A stretch of DNA of 6,175 nucleotides from Zoogloeaceae bacterium (GTDB lineage: Bacteria > Pseudomonadota > Gammaproteobacteria > Burkholderiales > Rhodocyclaceae): contig JAITEO010000277.1 in assembly GCA_031281985.1 (NCBI GenBank), positions 1 to 6,175 on the forward strand, written 5' to 3'. Of the stretch, positions 1-5,842 are shown piece after piece (within the stretch, counting starts at the first letter, position 1; every line of letters starts with the position of its first letter). The notes beneath the pieces are model-generated. The model was given only the letters and a program-made list of their open reading frames with translations. It had not been told where the DNA came from and searched no databases. The position numbers and the translations under genes were made by a program.

Positions 1-468
1 GCCCTGGTCACTGTCCTGACCGACAGGATCCTGGGGTTTTCCACGGCGGAATCGCCCAAGGTTTCCGTTTCCGAATTCGATTCGCTGCCTGCGATCGGCC
101 TGATGGATTACACGGGGAAGGTTTTGTTGCCGCCGGAGCGCTTTACCATGATTCGGCTGGATGCCTCGGAAAAATTCCTGCTTGCCGTCACGCAGGGCAA
201 ACAGGCGCTGATCGGTCTGGACGGCAAGGAAATCATCGCGCCGGAATGGCAGAAGCTGGAGACGAACACGGCGCTGGGCCTCGTTTTTGCCTATGAAAGA
301 TGGCAGGATGCCGATGGAAACGGCGTCGACATCCTGCGCGCGGCCTATGACTTCAAGGGAAAACCGCTCTTTGCCATCCGGACGAATCCCTGCGGCGCGG
401 AAATCCTGCTGGATGGCGACGGCAAGCCCCTGTGGCCACAGGACGCCACGCCCTATTGCTCGAAGTGA
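1..468 (+). CDS. WG-repeat protein, 5'-truncated by the window edge
   Basis: The reading frame is open from base 1 to a TGA at 466-468, giving the last 155 residues of a longer protein. Its start lies outside the window, so an internal ATG at 103 is not taken as the start. Two segments fit the WG-repeat pattern (G-L-x-D-x-x-G-K-x-x-x-P-P): IGLMDYTGKVLLPPERF around residues 33-49 and LIGLDGKEIIAPEW around residues 72-85. A third degenerate unit, YDFKGKPLF, lies near residues 115-123, with DGDGKPLWPQ near the C-terminus. WG repeats are predicted beta-rich modules found in many bacterial proteins, mostly of unknown function and often exported or ligand-binding. No transmembrane segment is visible in this part. 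It converges on the AsmA-like gene and is followed by a strong terminator. The repeat-family call is fairly good; the cellular role cannot be told. Confidence 0.72.
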   Translation, partial: ALVTVLTDRILGFSTAESPKVSVSEFDSLPAIGLMDYTGKVLLPPERFTMIRLDASEKFLLAVTQGKQALIGLDGKEIIAPEWQKLETNTALGLVFAYERWQDADGNGVDILRAAYDFKGKPLFAIRTNPCGAEILLDGDGKPLWPQDATPYCSK

Positions 469-495
469 TAGTGGGGTTTCCGTTGCCTTTACCCA

Positions 496-524
496 AAAAA
501 GGGCAAGCTTTGCTTGCCCTTTTT
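496..524. terminator. Bidirectional Rho-independent terminator
   Basis: A perfect inverted repeat: AAAAAGGGCAAGC (496-508), loop TTT (509-511), GCTTGCCCTTTTT (512-524). The eight-pair GC-containing core has a T run after it on both strands, because the A run on one side is the T run of the other. It lies 28 bases after the WG-repeat stop and between two convergent genes, so it can end transcripts from both sides. Confidence 0.9.
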
Positions 525-543
525 GCTGACTGAACTGGCACAA

Positions 544-573
544 GGCCGAAGGCCGCAGGACAGCCGAAGGCTG
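544..573. repeat. Two adjacent C-GAA-G triloop hairpins
   Basis: GGCC-GAA-GGCC (544-554) and CAGCC-GAA-GGCTG (561-573) are perfect small inverted repeats. Both have a GAA loop closed by a C-G pair, a loop type known to be very stable in single-stranded DNA. They sit between the shared terminator and the 3' end of the AsmA-like gene. They have no T run, so they are unlikely to be terminators themselves. They may be remnants of REP-like intergenic repeats or simply part of the untranslated 3' region. Confidence 0.5.
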
Positions 574-589
574 GTGTTAAGCAGCAAAA

Positions 590-604
590 TGCGGCAAAGC
601 CGCA
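590..604 (-). terminator. Possible weak terminator of the AsmA-like gene
   Basis: TGCGGC-AAA-GCCGCA is a perfect six-pair hairpin. On the minus strand it is followed by TTTTGCTGC, a short T run, and it begins 33 bases past the stop of the minus-strand gene. This would be a first, weak terminator with the stronger hairpin at 496-524 as backup. Confidence 0.45.
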
Positions 605-636
605 CAAAAAAGTGGACTTTTGCTTTTTCCCGCCCC

Positions 637-2682
637 CTATTCACCCCCCGTTTCGGGTTCGGCGTCTCTCGGACCGGTCAGTTCCGTGCGCAGGCTGGGA
701 TAGCGGCCGCGCAGGACGAGGGTGTTTTCCAGGCGTTTGTCGTCGCCGAGAAACAACCGGGCGTAGCCGGAGAGCGCGCCTTCGGGGGTGACGCGGATTT
801 CGCCTTCCTCGCTGTGCATCACGCTGGAGCGCGTTTGCAGGTTTTCCAGCGCGAATCCCTGTGGGTTCAGTTGGAAGGCGGCGGAAAGTTTCTGGAATTT
901 GGTCGTCGCGTTCCGGCTGTGGGTCAAGACGCCCCGGCTGCCGCTGTAGACCAGGCGCGTCAGATCGATGCCGCGCAGGAGGGCGTTATCCGCTTTCAGA
1001 TCGCCGCTGGCGTTCAGGCTCCTGCGCCAGAGCGCCAGCGTATCGCCCTGGGTCTGAAAACGCAGCGTCCCGGAAAGTTCGCCCTGCAAGCTCAGATTGG
1101 CGCCGCGCACGCCGGGTTCGTTGGCAATGCCCCAGGCGCGCATGAGTTCGCCAACCTGCATGCGGCTCAATGTGCCTTGCCCGCGCAGGTTTTCCACCAG
1201 ACCGTCGCGCCGCCAGCCCGCTTCCAGCCGCCCCTTGTAATGCCCGCCCAGCAGGAAAAGCGTGACCTCCTCCAGCGCCACGCGATCCAGATACAGGTTT
1301 CCCTTGCCCTTGGCGCTGTTCAATTGCGCCGGAAAGCGCGCGGAAGGCAGCCAGTCGCTGACTTCCAGCGTGAAAGACGCAAGCGGCGGCGCGCTGCCCT
1401 GCGCGGCGGACAGCGGCGGCGGCAGGAATTCCAATTGACACAAGGGCGCGGCGCTCTTCAACGTGGCCTTCAACAAGCGCCCATTCGCGTCGCGGCGCAG
1501 TTCGCCCTCGAAGACCGCCAGCGGATTTCCGCCCAGCGTCAGCGCCAGGCGCTCGAAACGCATCCAGTCCGGCGAGCCGTCGGGCGCCATGTCCAGCCAG
1601 CCGACGATGGCGGCGGCTTCCAGCGTCCCCGACAACAATTCCACCGGCTCGCCCGAACTTCCCGGCTTTTCGAAAAACAGCCAGGAAAACAGCCCCGGCA
1701 GATGAATGACGTCCAGATGCCCGCTCTGCTGGTTTTCGCCAAAACGCACCTGACGCAGTTCCAGCCGCCAACTGGAAAAATTCGGCGTGATCTGTCCAAT
1801 CTGTACTGGAACGCCCAGGATGCGGGCCAGCCGCGCTTCCAGATCCGGCCGCTTGCTGTTGTATGGGTACAGCAGGACGCAGGCCGCAACCAAAACGACG
1901 CACAACACGCCCGCGCCCAGCGCCATCAGGGAGCGGCGCACCCAGACATAGGCGCGCGGATGCGTTTCGCGCAGGGGCTTGCGCGGCGTCGATGCGCCGT
2001 GCGTGGGTTCTGGGTCGGGATCGGGGTCGGGAATCGGCGTGGGCAGCACCAGCGCCTCCGCCTTGACCGTGGCGGCGGCGCGCTTGCCTGCCGTGGGCAG
2101 GGCGGTGGAGCGAATGACGATGGGCGGCGGCGGGGGAACCGGCGCGGGACGCGCGGGCGGCGGCGGAACGGGGGCGTTCGACAGGACGGTCTGCGCCGAG
2201 GAAAGACTGACCGCTTGCGGACGAATGGGGGGTTCGTTCAGGCGGGCGGGCGCTTCGTTCGGGCGAGCGGGCGGCACGTTCGGACGGGCGGGGGCGTTTT
2301 GCGCCGCGCGCAGGTTTTCGGATTTTTCGCCGAAGGTCGAAAAATGGGAGAGCGGCGAAAATTCGTGCGGCGGCGCATCGGGCGGCGGCGCTTCTTCCTT
2401 GACGCGGTCAAACTCGATGAGACCGTTCTTTTCCAGCGCCGCAATGGCTTCTTCCGTCGTCTGGAAGTCGCCGACCTTTTCGCTCAATTCCTGCAACGAC
2501 GCCTTGCCGTCGATGAGCACCAGGATCATGCGTTGCTGGCGCTCTTCCACCCGGGCGCGCTGGACGATGGCCTCTTCACCCGCCGGCGTCTTCCGGTAGA
2601 TGTGCCGATTCCGCGCAGACGCCTTGTCGCCGCCCGTGGGCGGCGTATTGGAAGTTGCGGATTCCGCTGCTTTTTTCGTCAT
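637..2682 (-). CDS. AsmA-like membrane-anchored protein with N-terminal winged-helix-like domain
   Basis: A 681-residue protein. I chose the ATG at 2682 because AAAGGA stands six bases upstream. The same frame continues to a TTG at 2757, but that would run into the tRNA promoter. Layout: residues 25-91 form a small alpha/beta domain (begins RNRHIYRKTPAG, ends AIAALEKNGLIEF) that looks like a winged helix. Residues 97-237 are a Pro/Ala/Arg linker, with a heptapeptide repeat at 131-158 and a Pro-Asp run near 218-225. Residues 251-272 are one hydrophobic helix (SLMALGAGVLCVVLVAACVL). From 278 on, LEARLARILGVPVQIGQI opens a long beta-rich region of the AsmA type, which seems to reach the C-terminus. 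Arginines before the helix predict the N-terminus in the cytosol and the AsmA-like part in the periplasm. AsmA-family proteins take part in envelope lipid homeostasis and transport; this member's substrate is unknown. The gene is divergent from tRNA-Asn and stands alone. The AsmA call is moderately sure; the winged-helix call is weaker. Confidence 0.75.
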   Translation of the reverse strand: MTKKAAESATSNTPPTGGDKASARNRHIYRKTPAGEEAIVQRARVEERQQRMILVLIDGKASLQELSEKVGDFQTTEEAIAALEKNGLIEFDRVKEEAPPPDAPPHEFSPLSHFSTFGEKSENLRAAQNAPARPNVPPARPNEAPARLNEPPIRPQAVSLSSAQTVLSNAPVPPPPARPAPVPPPPPIVIRSTALPTAGKRAAATVKAEALVLPTPIPDPDPDPEPTHGASTPRKPLRETHPRAYVWVRRSLMALGAGVLCVVLVAACVLLYPYNSKRPDLEARLARILGVPVQIGQITPNFSSWRLELRQVRFGENQQSGHLDVIHLPGLFSWLFFEKPGSSGEPVELLSGTLEAAAIVGWLDMAPDGSPDWMRFERLALTLGGNPLAVFEGELRRDANGRLLKATLKSAAPLCQLEFLPPPLSAAQGSAPPLASFTLEVSDWLPSARFPAQLNSAKGKGNLYLDRVALEEVTLFLLGGHYKGRLEAGWRRDGLVENLRGQGTLSRMQVGELMRAWGIANEPGVRGANLSLQGELSGTLRFQTQGDTLALWRRSLNASGDLKADNALLRGIDLTRLVYSGSRGVLTHSRNATTKFQKLSAAFQLNPQGFALENLQTRSSVMHSEEGEIRVTPEGALSGYARLFLGDDKRLENTLVLRGRYPSLRTELTGPRDAEPETGGE
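2209..2292 (-). repeat. Four 21-bp coding repeats (heptapeptide PARPNEx)
   Basis: Within the proline-rich linker of the AsmA-like protein, residues 131-158 read PARPNVP, PARPNEA, PARLNEP, PIRPQAV: four units of seven residues, the last degenerate. At DNA level each unit is 21 bp and contains a CGTTCGG-like start on the + strand. Such in-frame tandem repeats are prone to copy-number change, which would alter linker length without breaking the frame. Confidence 0.75.
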
Positions 2683-2688
2683 TGCGTT

Positions 2689-2694
2689 TCCTTT
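2689..2694 (-). promoter_or_regulatory. Ribosome binding site of the AsmA-like gene
   Basis: AAAGGA on the minus strand, six bases before the ATG at 2682. It decides the start against the TTG at 2757. Confidence 0.7.
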
Positions 2695-2747
2695 GGCATC
2701 GCATCGCGCAATTTCCGCCGCCGCGCGAACGTAGCGCGTTGCGGGAG

Positions 2748-2777
2748 TTGACGGCAATTGACGCCCTCTTATAGAAT
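2748..2777 (+). promoter_or_regulatory. Sigma70-type promoter of tRNA-Asn
   Basis: The -35 box TTGACG (2748-2753) is followed by TATAGAAT (2770-2777), which gives spacings of 16 to TATAGA or 18 to TAGAAT. The predicted start near 2782-2785 is only a few bases before the mature tRNA 5' end, so the leader is very short. A second TTGACG lies at 2758-2763, too close to the -10 box to act as its -35. Confidence 0.75.
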
Positions 2778-2786
2778 CCGACCCTT

Positions 2787-2862
2787 TCCCCGATAGCTCA
2801 GTCGGTAGAGCGCCGGACTGTTAATCCGTAGGTCCCTGGTTCGAGCCCAGGTCGGGGAGCCA
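2787..2862 (+). tRNA. tRNA-Asn(GTT)
   Basis: A complete 76-base tRNA with encoded CCA (2860-2862). The acceptor stem TCCCCGA (2787-2793) pairs with TCGGGGA (2852-2858), with discriminator G at 2859. The D stem is GCTC/GAGC. The anticodon loop CTGTTAA (2818-2824) carries GTT at 2820-2822. The T arm is CCTGG-TTCGAGC-CCAGG (2835-2851). The anticodon stem CCGGA/TCCGT (2813-2817/2825-2829) has a C-U mismatch at its outermost pair (27-43); the other four pairs are intact. It has its own promoter and terminator and so is a single-gene unit. Confidence 0.97.
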
Positions 2863-2870
2863 AACGCGCC

Positions 2871-2896
2871 AACGCCACCTCCGGGGTGGCGTTTTT
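2871..2896 (+). terminator. Rho-independent terminator after tRNA-Asn
   Basis: AACGCCACC (2871-2879), loop TCCGG, then GGTGGCGTT (2885-2893), a perfect nine-pair stem running into a T run (2892-2896). It starts eight bases after the tRNA CCA end. Confidence 0.9.
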
Positions 2897-2930
2897 GTTG
2901 CAGTTTTTTGTCATTCTAGCATGTTCGGGG

Positions 2931-2996
2931 GACAGAGGACAGAGCGGCGCTTCGCGCCTTTGAATCTGTCTTCTGTCCTCTGACCTCCGTCTTCTG
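2931..2996. repeat. Heptad/hairpin intergenic element, copy 1
   Basis: On the + strand GACAGAGGACAGAGCG (2931-2946) is followed by the hairpin GGCGC-TTC-GCGCC (2946-2958), then a reversed arm (2966-2996). Read on the minus strand, that arm falls into 7-bp units CAGAAGA, CGGAGGT, CAGAGGA, CAGAAGA, CAGATT, then CAAAGG. CAGAGGACAGA (2933-2943) pairs perfectly with 2972-2982, so the whole element can fold into one large stem-loop. The 16 bases at 2931-2946 recur exactly at 5709-5724, and the 17 bases at 2946-2962 recur inverted at 5817-5833. The 7-bp period breaks any reading frame, which argues that it is non-coding. Confidence 0.85.
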
Positions 2997-2999
2997 ATC

Positions 3000-3005
3000 T
3001 ATACT
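3000..3005 (+). promoter_or_regulatory. Possible -10 box for the rhodanese-nadA-murB unit
   Basis: TATACT is close to the -10 consensus and would start transcription near 3012, about 29 bases before the ATG at 3041. There is no good -35 at the right distance: the region that should hold it is the reversed arm of the heptad element. Either the promoter is activator-dependent or the box is accidental. Confidence 0.4.
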
Positions 3006-3040
3006 GCCGTCTCTCTTGCTACAGGAATGTCTTGCTCCAA

Positions 3041-3493
3041 ATGGGAAAACTCAACGATATATTGCAATTGGCGCATGAACGCGCCCAGGCCATGCAGCTT
3101 GCCTATGCCGGGGCGCTGACGCCGCTGGAGGCGAATGACGTATGGCAACTCGCGCCGGGCGCGAAGCTCGTGGATATCCGCACCCGCGCCGAACTGGAAC
3201 TGATCGGCCGCATTCCCGGCGCGGTGGAAATCGAGTGGGCGTTCTATCCCAGCGGCGCGCAGAATCCCAATTTCATGCGCCAGTTGAAGACGCGTGTCGA
3301 CCGCGAGGCGCTGGTGCTGTTCATCTGCCGCAGCGGCAACCGTTCGGACGACGCCAGCCGCGAAGCCACCCGCGTCGGCTACACCGCCTGCTACAACGTG
3401 CTCGAAGGCTTCGAGGGCGACAAGGACGCCAACGCGCAACGCGGCAAGGTCGGCGGCTGGCGGCTGGCGGGGTTGCCCTGGTTCCAGGATTGA
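3041..3493 (+). CDS. Single-domain rhodanese-like protein
   Basis: A 150-residue protein consisting of a short helical lead (MGKLNDILQLAHERAQAMQL) and one rhodanese domain. The domain signature is LVDIRTRAE (residues 43-51), and the active-site loop is CRSGNRS, with Cys96 as the predicted persulfide-carrying residue. Its intact cysteine suggests an active sulfurtransferase, moving sulfane sulfur from a donor to an acceptor such as cyanide, a thiol or a partner protein. No signal peptide or membrane segment is seen, so it is probably cytosolic. The start is not certain. ATG 3041 fits how I remember relatives beginning (MGKL), but AGGA at 3023-3026 is better spaced for the in-frame TTG at 3032, which would add three residues. 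The stop is 17 bases before nadA, so the two are probably co-transcribed. The acceptor is unknown; nearness to the iron-sulfur enzyme NadA is suggestive only. Confidence 0.9.
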   Translation: MGKLNDILQLAHERAQAMQLAYAGALTPLEANDVWQLAPGAKLVDIRTRAELELIGRIPGAVEIEWAFYPSGAQNPNFMRQLKTRVDREALVLFICRSGNRSDDASREATRVGYTACYNVLEGFEGDKDANAQRGKVGGWRLAGLPWFQD

Positions 3494-3510
3494 CCTTTGC
3501 CCGCCAGACG

Positions 3511-4602
3511 ATGAGCGTCCTGCCCTTCGACGCCTATGGCGGCCTGTCCGACGCCGAATGCCAGGCGCGCATACGCCAGGCGCGCGCGCGCCTGGGCAGG
3601 GAAGTCGTGCTGCTCTGCCACCATTACCAGCGCGCCGACATCTACCAGCATGCCGATCTGACCGGCGATTCCCTGAAACTCGCGCGCCTTGCCGCCCAGA
3701 CGGACGCGCCCTGCATCGTCTTTTGCGGCGTGCATTTCATGGCCGAAGTCGCGGACATCCTTTCTTGCCCCGAACAGACGGCCATCCTGCCCGATCTGGC
3801 GGCGGGCTGCTCAATGGCGGACATGGCCAACCTCGCCAAGGTGGAACGCTGCTGGCGCGAACTGGGTGAGATCATGGCGGTGGAGACGACCTGCACGCCC
3901 ATTACCTACATCAATTCCGCCGCGGATCTGAAGGCCTTCTGTGGCCAGCATGGCGGCAGCGTCTGCACTTCCAGCAACGCGGGCGTCATCGCCAACTGGG
4001 CGTTTGCCCAACGTCCGAAAATCCTCTTCTTTCCCGATCAGCATCTGGGGCGCTGGACGGGACACCAGCTTGGCATCCCGCTGGCGGAGATGCCGGTGTG
4101 GGACCCGGATCTGCCGCTGGGCGGCCTGACGCCCGAGGTCATCGCGCAGGCGAAGATACTGCTCTGGAAGGGGCATTGCGCGGTGCATCAGATGTTCCAG
4201 AAAAGCCGCGTCGACGCCTTTCGCGCCCAATACCCGGAGGCGCGGGTCATCGTCCATCCGGAATGCAATTTCGAGGTCTGCGCCGCCGCGGATTATGTCG
4301 GCTCCACAGAAAGGATCGTCCAGATCGTCAAGGAAGCGCCCGCCGACACGCGCTGGCTGGTAGGCACGGAACTGAACCTGGTCGAGCGTCTGGCAAGGGA
4401 GGTTGCGACAGAAGGAAAGGAAGTGCGCTTTTTGTCCGACATCATCTGCATGTGCTCGACCATGCAGCGCATCGACCCGCAACATCTCGCCTGGACGCTG
4501 GAAAACCTGGCCGCCGGATGCGTCGTCAATCCCATCGTCGTGCCGGAACGCGAAGCCGCCCTCGCCCGCACCGCGCTCGATCGCATGCTGCGGGCTTCCT
4601 GA
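3511..4602 (+). CDS. nadA: Quinolinate synthase NadA
   Basis: A 363-residue protein. NadA condenses iminoaspartate (made by NadB) with dihydroxyacetone phosphate to give quinolinate, the second step of de novo NAD synthesis, using a [4Fe-4S] cluster in the cytosol. Family motifs in order: HHYQ (37-40), CGVHFMAE (72-79), AAGCSMAD (97-104), TSSNAG (153-158), FFPDQHLGR (173-181), WKGHCAVH (219-226), HPECNF (249-254), GTELNLV (285-291), CMCSTM (313-318). From family knowledge the three cluster ligands should be Cys100, Cys223 and Cys315. The last has the C-x-x-M spacing seen in NadA types lacking the E. coli CxxCxxC motif. Extra residues around 190-215 make it a long form. I chose the ATG at 3511; the frame stays open upstream, but that part overlaps the rhodanese gene and is not NadA-like. 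No clear Shine-Dalgarno precedes it. No nadB or nadC is in the window. Confidence 0.96.
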   Translation: MSVLPFDAYGGLSDAECQARIRQARARLGREVVLLCHHYQRADIYQHADLTGDSLKLARLAAQTDAPCIVFCGVHFMAEVADILSCPEQTAILPDLAAGCSMADMANLAKVERCWRELGEIMAVETTCTPITYINSAADLKAFCGQHGGSVCTSSNAGVIANWAFAQRPKILFFPDQHLGRWTGHQLGIPLAEMPVWDPDLPLGGLTPEVIAQAKILLWKGHCAVHQMFQKSRVDAFRAQYPEARVIVHPECNFEVCAAADYVGSTERIVQIVKEAPADTRWLVGTELNLVERLAREVATEGKEVRFLSDIICMCSTMQRIDPQHLAWTLENLAAGCVVNPIVVPEREAALARTALDRMLRAS

Positions 4603-4645
4603 CGTCGCGTCCGCAGCCGCCGTTTTCGCCTCAAGCGCGCCCTCC

Positions 4646-5707
4646 ATGCTGCCCGATTTCGTCGCCTCCCAGGTCGATCTCACGCCGTACAACACCCTGG
4701 CGCTGCCCGCGCGCGCGCGGTTTTTCGCCCCTATCCGCAGTCTCGAGCAACTGGCCTTGCTCATCGGCCAGCCCGAATTCGCCGGGGCGCGCCGCTTCGT
4801 GCTGGGCGGCGGCTCCAACCTGCTCGTTGCGGGCGATTTTTCCGGCTTCGTCCTCCGCATGGAACTTCCAGGCAAACGCTGGCTTGGCGAAGACGCCGAA
4901 TACACCTACCTTGCCGCCGCGGCCGGGGAAAACTGGTCGGATTTCGTGGCCTGGACGCTGGCTTCTGGCTGGCCGGGACTGGAAAACCTCATCGGCATTC
5001 CCGGCACGGTGGGCGCCGCGCCCATCCAGAACATCGGCGCGTATGGCGCGGAAGTCGGCGATTTCCTGCAACGGCTCACCGCGCTGGATTTGACGAGCGG
5101 CAAGGCGCTCCCCTTCGAGGCGCGCGCTTGCGCCCTGGGCTACCGCGACAGTCTGTTCAAACGAGAAGGCTGGCACCTTTGCGGCCGCTACGCCATTACC
5201 GAAGTCGTCTTTCGCCTGCCCAGGAACTGGCGCGCCCGCACGACCTACAGCGGGATTGCCGAAAACCTGGCGCGCGACGGCATACGGGAGCCGACGCCCG
5301 CGCAGATCGCGCACGCCGTCACCGCCCTGCGCGCGCAAAAGATTCCCGACCCGCGCCAGCTTCCCAACGCGGGCAGCTTTTTCCAGAATCCCAAGGTATC
5401 CGCCAAACTCGCCGCCGCCCTGCGGCACGCCCATCCACAGCTACCCTGTCATCCGCAGCCCGACGGCAGCGTCAAGCTCGCCGCCGCGTGGCTGATCGAA
5501 CACGCGGGCTGGAAAGGCCGCAACCTGGGCGCGGCCGGAATGCACGAAAAACAGGCGCTCGTGCTGGTCAATCGCGGCGGCGCGAGCTACCAGGACGTGC
5601 AAAACCTCTCCCGCGCCGTGCGCGAAGCCGTATTCGCCCGCTTCGGCGTCCCCCTCACCCCCGAACCCGTCGTCCTGGCGGACGGAGGACAGAGGACGGA
5701 GGACTGA
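4646..5707 (+). CDS. murB: UDP-N-acetylenolpyruvoylglucosamine reductase MurB
   Basis: A 353-residue protein, close to the type I MurB of E. coli (342 residues). MurB uses FAD and NADPH to reduce UDP-GlcNAc-enolpyruvate to UDP-MurNAc, a committed cytosolic step of peptidoglycan synthesis. Seen motifs: YNTLALPA (15-22), LGGGSNLLV (53-61) and GIPGTVGAAPIQNIGAYG (117-134) of the FAD-binding part; LGYRDSLFK (164-172) with the conserved Arg167; NAGSFFQNP (241-249) with Ser244, the expected proton donor; AAWLIEHAGWKG (280-291); and LTPEPV (337-342) with Glu340 as the likely catalytic glutamate. The ATG at 4646 matches where family alignments begin; the frame is open further upstream but that part overlaps nadA. 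No Shine-Dalgarno is visible in the 43-base gap after nadA. The last residues, ADGGQRTED, are encoded by the heptad repeat starting at 5683, which also supplies the TGA stop, so the C-terminal tail is repeat-derived. Confidence 0.96.
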   Translation: MLPDFVASQVDLTPYNTLALPARARFFAPIRSLEQLALLIGQPEFAGARRFVLGGGSNLLVAGDFSGFVLRMELPGKRWLGEDAEYTYLAAAAGENWSDFVAWTLASGWPGLENLIGIPGTVGAAPIQNIGAYGAEVGDFLQRLTALDLTSGKALPFEARACALGYRDSLFKREGWHLCGRYAITEVVFRLPRNWRARTTYSGIAENLARDGIREPTPAQIAHAVTALRAQKIPDPRQLPNAGSFFQNPKVSAKLAAALRHAHPQLPCHPQPDGSVKLAAAWLIEHAGWKGRNLGAAGMHEKQALVLVNRGGASYQDVQNLSRAVREAVFARFGVPLTPEPVVLADGGQRTED

Positions 5708-5833
5708 AGACAGAGGACAGAGCGCTCGCTCTGCTCGCTTTGTAGTCTGTATTCGGTAGTCCGTGGTCGCGTGTTGGACAGGATGCGCTCCGTAAGCGCC
5801 AACAGAGTACAGACGACAAAGGCGCGAAGCGCC
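5683..5833. repeat. Heptad/hairpin intergenic element, copy 2 (compound)
   Basis: The left arm (5683-5724) is six direct heptads: CGGAGGA, CAGAGGA, CGGAGGA, CTGAAGA, CAGAGGA, CAGAGCG. A palindromic centre follows, CAGAGCG-CT-CGCTCTG (5718-5733). A reversed arm runs from 5743 to 5770 as TAGTCTG, TATTCGG, TAGTCCG, TGGTCGC. After a small hairpin (GCGCT/AGCGC, 5785-5799) there are more direct heptads, CAGAGTA, CAGACGA (5803-5816), then CAAAGGCGCGAAGCGCC (5817-5833). This last piece is an exact inverted copy of 2946-2962. The element overlaps the final 25 bases of murB. I see no ORF with coding character in it. Confidence 0.85.
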
Positions 5834-5842
5834 GCCGCTTGC

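Noticed and set aside
514..2751. A 745-codon open frame on the + strand
   Set aside because: It is antisense to the AsmA-like gene, is Arg/Gln/Gly-rich with no recognisable domain, and begins inside the terminator hairpin. The minus strand has a good ribosome site, a membrane helix and a family-like domain.
2683..2757. 25-residue N-terminal extension of the AsmA-like protein from TTG 2757
   Set aside because: It overlaps the tRNA promoter and has no ribosome site, while ATG 2682 has AAAGGA at ideal spacing.
2787..2862. tRNA-Asn as an integration attachment site
   Set aside because: No second copy of the tRNA 3' end and no integrase gene can be seen in the window.
2931..2996. CRISPR-like array
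   Set aside because: The unit is 7 bp, degenerate and head-to-tail with no spacers, and no cas genes are present.
3142..3510. Upstream in-frame extension of nadA
   Set aside because: It runs through the rhodanese gene in another frame, is Arg-rich and does not resemble NadA. The family similarity begins after ATG 3511.
4403..4645. Upstream in-frame extension of murB
   Set aside because: It overlaps the nadA 3' end in another frame and has no MurB similarity; MurB homology starts at the ATG at 4646.
3811..4905. Long minus-strand open frame across nadA and murB
   Set aside because: It is a GC-rich shadow of two clearly recognised + strand genes, with no family features of its own.
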